A stretch of DNA of 25,743 nt, from positions 1 to 25,743 of the forward strand of contig DASXNG010000047.1 in NCBI GenBank assembly GCA_036495225.1. The letters run 5' to 3'. The position numbers and the translations under genes were made by a program. This document shows positions 22,068 to 25,743 of this stretch, one piece after another; the first letter of the stretch is position 1; each line of letters begins with the position of its first letter. The notes beneath the pieces are model-generated. The model searched no databases. It saw only the letters and a list, made by a program, of their open reading frames with translations, and was not told the DNA's origin. The DNA comes from Galbitalea sp036495225 (GTDB lineage: Bacteria; Actinomycetota; Actinomycetes; Actinomycetales; Microbacteriaceae).

Positions 22068-23306
22068 GTGCCACAATCGACCACATCCATCCGCGCTGAG
22101 TATGACGAACTGCTGGCCAAAGGCCTCTCCCTCGACCTGACGCGAGGCAAGCCTTCGAGCGCGCAGCTCGACCTGTCAAACCCGCTGCTTTCGCTGCCAG
22201 GCGACGGCGACTATCGCTCCGCCGACGGCACCGACGTTCGTAACTACGGTGGACCCGACGGCCTGCCGGAACTCCGCGCGATTTTCGCCGAGTTGCTCGG
22301 GATTCCGACGGCTCAGCTGCTCGCTCTCGACAGCGTGACGCTACCGATCATGCACGGCGTCGTGGTGAACGCACTCCTAAACGGCCGCCCCGGCGGCGAT
22401 GGACCGTGGCGGGATGTCGCGGGCCTCACGTTCCTCTGCCCGGTGCCAGGCTATGACCGTCACTTCACCATCTGTGAGGCGCTCGGCATCAAAATGATTC
22501 CCGTACCGTTCGTCGACGGACACCTCGACCTCGACACGATCGCGTCGCTGGTTTCCTCGGATGCAAGCATCCGGGGAATGTGGTCCGTGCCGACCTACGC
22601 GAACCCGACCGGCTACAGCTACACAGCGGAGGAAGTTCAGGCTCTGGTGTCGATGCCTTCTGCCGCACCAGATTTCACGCTCATGTGGGACAACGCCTAT
22701 GCGCTTCACCACCTCAGCGACGTGGAGGAGCCGGTGTACGACGTGCTCGGACTGGCTGCGGCCGCCGGTCACCCCGACCGCCCGATCGTCTTCGCGTCCA
22801 CCTCGAAGATCACTTTCGCTGGGGCTGGCGTTGGTTTCGTCGGCGGTTCGGCCGCGACGATCGAGTGGGTGCGCAAGTACAACTTTGCCCGCAACATCGG
22901 TCCGGACAAGGTCAACCAGTTGCGTCACGTGCGATTCCTGAAGGATGCGGAGGGCGTTCGTGCGCACATGCGCGAGAACCGCGACCTGCTCGTACCGAAG
23001 TTCGATGCGGTGCTCGAGATTCTCGAAGCACGCCTCGAGGATGTCGCGGAGTGGACGCGTCCGACCGGCGGCTACTTCATCACGCTGGAGGCTGGCAAGG
23101 GTTGCGCGTCTCGCGCGATCGCTCTGGCCAAAGATGCGGGTATCGCGGTGACTGCAGCTGGGGCCCCATACCCCTACGGCGACGACCCGCACGACTCGAC
23201 CATCCGCATCGCGCCAAGCTTCCCGCCGATCGACGAACTCCGTACCGCGATCGACGGCCTTTGCACCTGCATCCTGCTGGCCCAGGCCGAGCGCGCAGCC
23301 CTGTAG
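22068..23306 (+). CDS. PLP-dependent aminotransferase (class I, AspAT Ic / MocR-domain type)
   Basis: A 412-residue fold-type I aminotransferase. The PLP lysine is K247 in ASTSKITFAGAG. The cofactor ring contacts are N179 (YANPTG), D208 and Y211 (MWDNAYALHH). The opening LTRGKPSSAQLDLSNPLL and the VRNYGGPDGLPELR block are typical of the actinobacterial and proteobacterial subgroup related to corynebacterial AspT, so aspartate aminotransferase activity is likely; other amino donors cannot be excluded. It starts at GTG 22068, 9 bases after the acyltransferase stop. It converges on dnaE2, with a repeat element between them. Confidence 0.9.
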   Translation: MPQSTTSIRAEYDELLAKGLSLDLTRGKPSSAQLDLSNPLLSLPGDGDYRSADGTDVRNYGGPDGLPELRAIFAELLGIPTAQLLALDSVTLPIMHGVVVNALLNGRPGGDGPWRDVAGLTFLCPVPGYDRHFTICEALGIKMIPVPFVDGHLDLDTIASLVSSDASIRGMWSVPTYANPTGYSYTAEEVQALVSMPSAAPDFTLMWDNAYALHHLSDVEEPVYDVLGLAAAAGHPDRPIVFASTSKITFAGAGVGFVGGSAATIEWVRKYNFARNIGPDKVNQLRHVRFLKDAEGVRAHMRENRDLLVPKFDAVLEILEARLEDVAEWTRPTGGYFITLEAGKGCASRAIALAKDAGIAVTAAGAPYPYGDDPHDSTIRIAPSFPPIDELRTAIDGLCTCILLAQAERAAL

Positions 23307-23310
23307 GGGT

Positions 23311-23465
23311 AGTAGTGGGGGTCGAGCAGCCGCGTGCCGCAGACACCGGCGTCGTCGAGACCTCACTTGCGGGGTAACCCGGCGCCGAGTAAGTCGTACG
23401 TGAGATCTCGACAAGCTCGATCCCCAGTACGGCTCGACCCCCAGTACGGCTCGACCCCCAGTAGC
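23311..23465. repeat. GC-shifted inverted-repeat element between aminotransferase and dnaE2
   Basis: AGTAGTGGGGGTCGAGC (23311-23327) faces GCTCGACCCCCAGTAGC (23449-23465), an inverted pair with one mismatch in the core 15 bases. An inner inverted pair is GTCGAGACCTCAC and GTGAGATCTCGAC (about 23354-23413). The left arm (GGTCGAGCAGC...GCCGCAGACAC...TCGTCGAGACC) lines up with the left arm of the 11487 element (GGTTGAGTAGC...GCCGCAGGCAC...TATCGAAACC), with mostly T-to-C and A-to-G changes. It begins 5 bases after the aminotransferase TAG and ends 1 base before the dnaE2 stop. Confidence 0.6.
23425..23463. repeat. 17-bp tandem repeat (CAGTACGGCTCGACCCC, 2.3 copies)
   Basis: Two perfect copies (23425-23441, 23442-23458) and the start of a third (CAGTA) form the right arm of the element at 23311-23465. 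The period of 17 suggests replication slippage or partial duplication of the arm end. Confidence 0.8.
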
Positions 23466-23466
23466 G

Positions 23467-25743
23467 TCACCGGAAGTCTCTCGACTTGGTCTGCGGCGTC
23501 ATCCGCAGCACCTCGAACTTGTCTGCCAGCAGGTTGGTTACCCCCTCTGGCGATCGCTCCAGGATGCCGCGGATGATCATCGCGTTGGCGTCACGCGTGA
23601 TACGACGGTAGCGATTCCAGACACCGACACCGCAGATCACATTGACGAGACCGGTCTCGTCTTCGAGGTTCACGAACGTGATGCCGCTGGCAGTGGCGGG
23701 CCGCTGGCGGTGAGTCACGATCCCTCCCACCTCGACTCGACGACCGGCTTCTGCGGTCTTGAGCTCCGCGGCAGACAACACACCCCGCTCGGCCAGCTGG
23801 GAACGCAGATGACGAACCGGATGATTGTCCGTCGACATTCCTGTCGCCCAGAGATCCGAAATGAGTTCGTCCACCTCCGACGGCATCGAGAACAGCGGAG
23901 GCTGGACTGTGACGATGGTGTGCTCGAGAAACTCCTCACGATCTTGAGCGGCGTTGCCCGCATTCCACATGGCTTCACGGCGAGTCAGCCCGAAGGTGTC
24001 GAAAGCACCAGCTGCAGAGAGCAATTCGAGCTGGGCGGTCGAGAGGCCGACCCTACGCACGAGGTCGTTCATGTTGCGGTACTCGCCGCCGCGAGTGCGC
24101 TCTTCGACGATTTTGGTTGCGAGGGTGGTGCTGATCCCGCTCACTTCGTCGAGGCCGAGGCGCACTGCGAGGTCGGTGTCGCGACGGTGGTCGTCGGTGT
24201 TGAGCGGGAGGTTGGGGTCGAAGTCGGGGACGGGAGGCTGGGGGCCGAGGCAAGCGGGGTTGCCGGGCCTCGCTACGCGTGCTCCTTCTGAGCGCGCTAC
24301 TCGACCAACTACATTTTCCAAACCCGCACTGACGCCGGAGAGCTGGATGTCTGGCCGAAGTACCGTCACCCCGTGCCGACGAGCATCGGCCACGAGGGTC
24401 TGCGGCGAGTAGAACCCCATCGGCTGGGCGCGCAGCAGGGCCGCAAGGAACGCGGCCGGGTAGTGCAGCTTCATCCACGAGCTGGCATAAACCAGCAGCG
24501 CAAAACTCAGGCTGTGGCTTTCGGCGAAACCGAAGTTGGCGAAAGCCTGAATCTTGCCGTAGATCTCGTCCGCGACATCCCCTTCGATGCCGTTGTCTTT
24601 CATGCCCGCGTAGAGCTTCTCCCGCAGGGAGTCGATGCGTTCGATGCCGCGCTTCGACCCCATCGCCCGCCGCAGCAGATCCGCATCATCCCCGGTGCAG
24701 CCGCCAACGGCCATGGCGACCTGCATGAGCTGCTCCTGGAACACCGGCACCCCGAGCGTGCGCTCGAGCGGTTCCTTGAGCTTCGGATGCAGGTAGGTGA
24801 CCGGCTCGACCCCCATTTTGCGACGAACGTACGGATGCACGGCTCCACCCTGGATCGGCCCCGGCCGCACAAGCGCGATCTCGACCACCAGGTCGTAGAA
24901 CCGCCGCGGCTGCAGGCGGGGGAGCAGCCCCATCTGCGCACGAGACTCCACCTGGAAGACGCCGATCGAGTCTGCCCGGCACAGCATGTCGTAAACGCCG
25001 GCCTCCTCCTTCGGGATCGTGGCAAGCGTCCACTCCTCCCCGGTGTGCTCCCGCACGAGGTCGAAGCAGTATTGCAGCGCCGCCAACATCCCGAGCCCGA
25101 GCAGGTCGAATTTGACGAGACCCATCCAGGCGCAGTCATCCTTGTCCCACTGCAGCACGGTCCTGCCGTCCATGCGGCCGTGCTCGATAGGACACACCTC
25201 GCCCACCGGCCGATCGGTCAACACCATGCCGCCGGAATGGATGCCAAGGTGCCTCGGAGACTTCAGGATGTCCTGCGCGAGCGCCACGACGGCAGGGGGA
25301 ATGTCGTGGTCCAGACTCTCGGTGAGGGCGCCCCAGTGTTCGACCTGTTTCGTCCAGGCATCCTGTTGTCCGGGGCTGGCACCCAGCGCCTTGGCCATGT
25401 CACGCACCGCGTTCTTCGGCCGGTAACTGATGACGTTTGCGACCTGTGCGGCGTTCAGCCTTCCGTACTTTTCGTAGACGTACTGGATGACCTCTTCACG
25501 CCGATCGGAGTCGAAGTCGACGTCGATGTCTGGTTCCTCGTCGCGCATGCTCGACAGGAACCGCTCGAACGGCAGGTTGTAGAAGATCGCATCGACGGCT
25601 GTGATCTTCAGCAGGTAACAGACCGCAGAATTGGCGGCAGAACCGCGGCCCTGGCAAAGGATGCCGCGTTCCCTCGCATAGCGAACGATGTCGTAAACGA
25701 TGAGAAAGTAGCCGGGAAAATCCTTCTGTTCGATGACATCCAG
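23467..25743 (-). CDS. dnaE2: Error-prone DNA polymerase III alpha subunit DnaE2 (5' end outside window)
   Basis: The frame is open to the window edge, so the N-terminal PHP domain and the true start are missing; an internal ATG at 25548 is not the start. Visible parts are QGRGSAANSAVCY and EEPDIDVDFDSDRREE with the catalytic aspartates, the palm and finger region (VESRAQMGLLPRLQPRRFYDLVVEIALVRPGP), the helix-hairpin region (VRRVGLSTAQLELLSAAGAF), an OB-fold near the C-terminus, and the terminal SRDFR typical of DnaE2. The enzyme carries out mutagenic translesion synthesis, usually with ImuA/ImuB; those genes are not in the window. Between residues that normally form a short linker lies an extra, proline-rich stretch that begins with an in-frame copy of the local palindromic repeat (24264-24309). 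Confidence 0.93.
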   Translation of the reverse strand: MDVIEQKDFPGYFLIVYDIVRYARERGILCQGRGSAANSAVCYLLKITAVDAIFYNLPFERFLSSMRDEEPDIDVDFDSDRREEVIQYVYEKYGRLNAAQVANVISYRPKNAVRDMAKALGASPGQQDAWTKQVEHWGALTESLDHDIPPAVVALAQDILKSPRHLGIHSGGMVLTDRPVGEVCPIEHGRMDGRTVLQWDKDDCAWMGLVKFDLLGLGMLAALQYCFDLVREHTGEEWTLATIPKEEAGVYDMLCRADSIGVFQVESRAQMGLLPRLQPRRFYDLVVEIALVRPGPIQGGAVHPYVRRKMGVEPVTYLHPKLKEPLERTLGVPVFQEQLMQVAMAVGGCTGDDADLLRRAMGSKRGIERIDSLREKLYAGMKDNGIEGDVADEIYGKIQAFANFGFAESHSLSFALLVYASSWMKLHYPAAFLAALLRAQPMGFYSPQTLVADARRHGVTVLRPDIQLSGVSAGLENVVGRVARSEGARVARPGNPACLGPQPPVPDFDPNLPLNTDDHRRDTDLAVRLGLDEVSGISTTLATKIVEERTRGGEYRNMNDLVRRVGLSTAQLELLSAAGAFDTFGLTRREAMWNAGNAAQDREEFLEHTIVTVQPPLFSMPSEVDELISDLWATGMSTDNHPVRHLRSQLAERGVLSAAELKTAEAGRRVEVGGIVTHRQRPATASGITFVNLEDETGLVNVICGVGVWNRYRRITRDANAMIIRGILERSPEGVTNLLADKFEVLRMTPQTKSRDFR
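24264..24309 (-). repeat. Palindromic repeat arm inserted in frame within dnaE2
   Basis: On the coding strand the stretch reads GTTGGTCGAGTAGCGC, a hairpin GCTCAGAAGGAGC, then ACGCGTAGCGAGGCCCG. On the + strand it aligns base for base with the right arm of the element at 7476-7638 (CTCGCTACGCG...GCGCTACTCGACCAAC against TTCGCTACGCG...GCGCTACTCAACCAAC). It encodes VGRVARSEGARVARPG. The outer arms are conserved, and the centre has changed but still pairs. Confidence 0.8.

Noticed and set aside
22377..23414. A 345-codon minus-strand frame
   Set aside because: It is antisense to the aminotransferase and runs into the repeat element; no recognisable domain.

Overview
The window is high-GC, gene-dense bacterial DNA with GTG and ATG starts and strong G/C third-position bias. 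The gene set points to the Actinomycetota, most likely the family Microbacteriaceae: a divergent glgC/glgA pair, trehalose synthase TreS, type B ribosomal protein L31, an actinobacterial error-prone polymerase DnaE2, and secreted proteins with tryptophan-rich Ig-like modules. The family is an inference from gene content and repeat type. It is not a rRNA-based call.

Layout. Bases 1-408 hold the 3' part of a fabG-like reductase broken by an in-frame TAG. Bases 409-963 hold a decayed repeat element, followed by a 65-residue hypothetical gene. Bases 1204-4342 carry serB, glgC and (divergent) glgA, which cover serine and glycogen/maltose-1-phosphate metabolism. Next come a solo ABC ATPase, rpmE2 with a strong terminator, a secreted GH25-like protein, a DEDDh exonuclease, a clean repeat element and treS. 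Bases 9470-11466 are a coupled hydrolase/glycosyltransferase pair, followed by a second clean repeat element. Bases 11703-16641 carry a histidine phosphatase, a sirtuin, a SpoU-type RNA methyltransferase, a D,D-carboxypeptidase and a fatty acid desaturase. Bases 16679-23306 carry an SGNH hydrolase, DNA polymerase IV, a 30-residue membrane peptide, an SF2 helicase, an acyltransferase-3 membrane protein and an aminotransferase. The right edge is a partial dnaE2.

Most genes are ordinary housekeeping genes. Two patterns stand out. First, a family of inverted-repeat elements with ends GTTGGTTGAGTAGCGC occurs in several states of decay. There are two clean copies (7476-7638 and 11487-11693), an old diverged copy (414-863), a GC-shifted relative next to the dnaE2 stop (23311-23465), and one arm lying in frame inside the dnaE2 coding sequence (24264-24309). 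In that last copy a T-to-C difference from the consensus removes what would be an in-frame stop. Second, about a dozen genes lack a Shine-Dalgarno site and have a TANNNT -10 box ending 6-8 bases before the start codon. This is the signature of leaderless transcription, and it helps to choose several starts.

I saw no tRNA, rRNA, CRISPR array, transposase, integrase or phage gene. I did not find a recognisable multi-gene defence or biosynthetic system.
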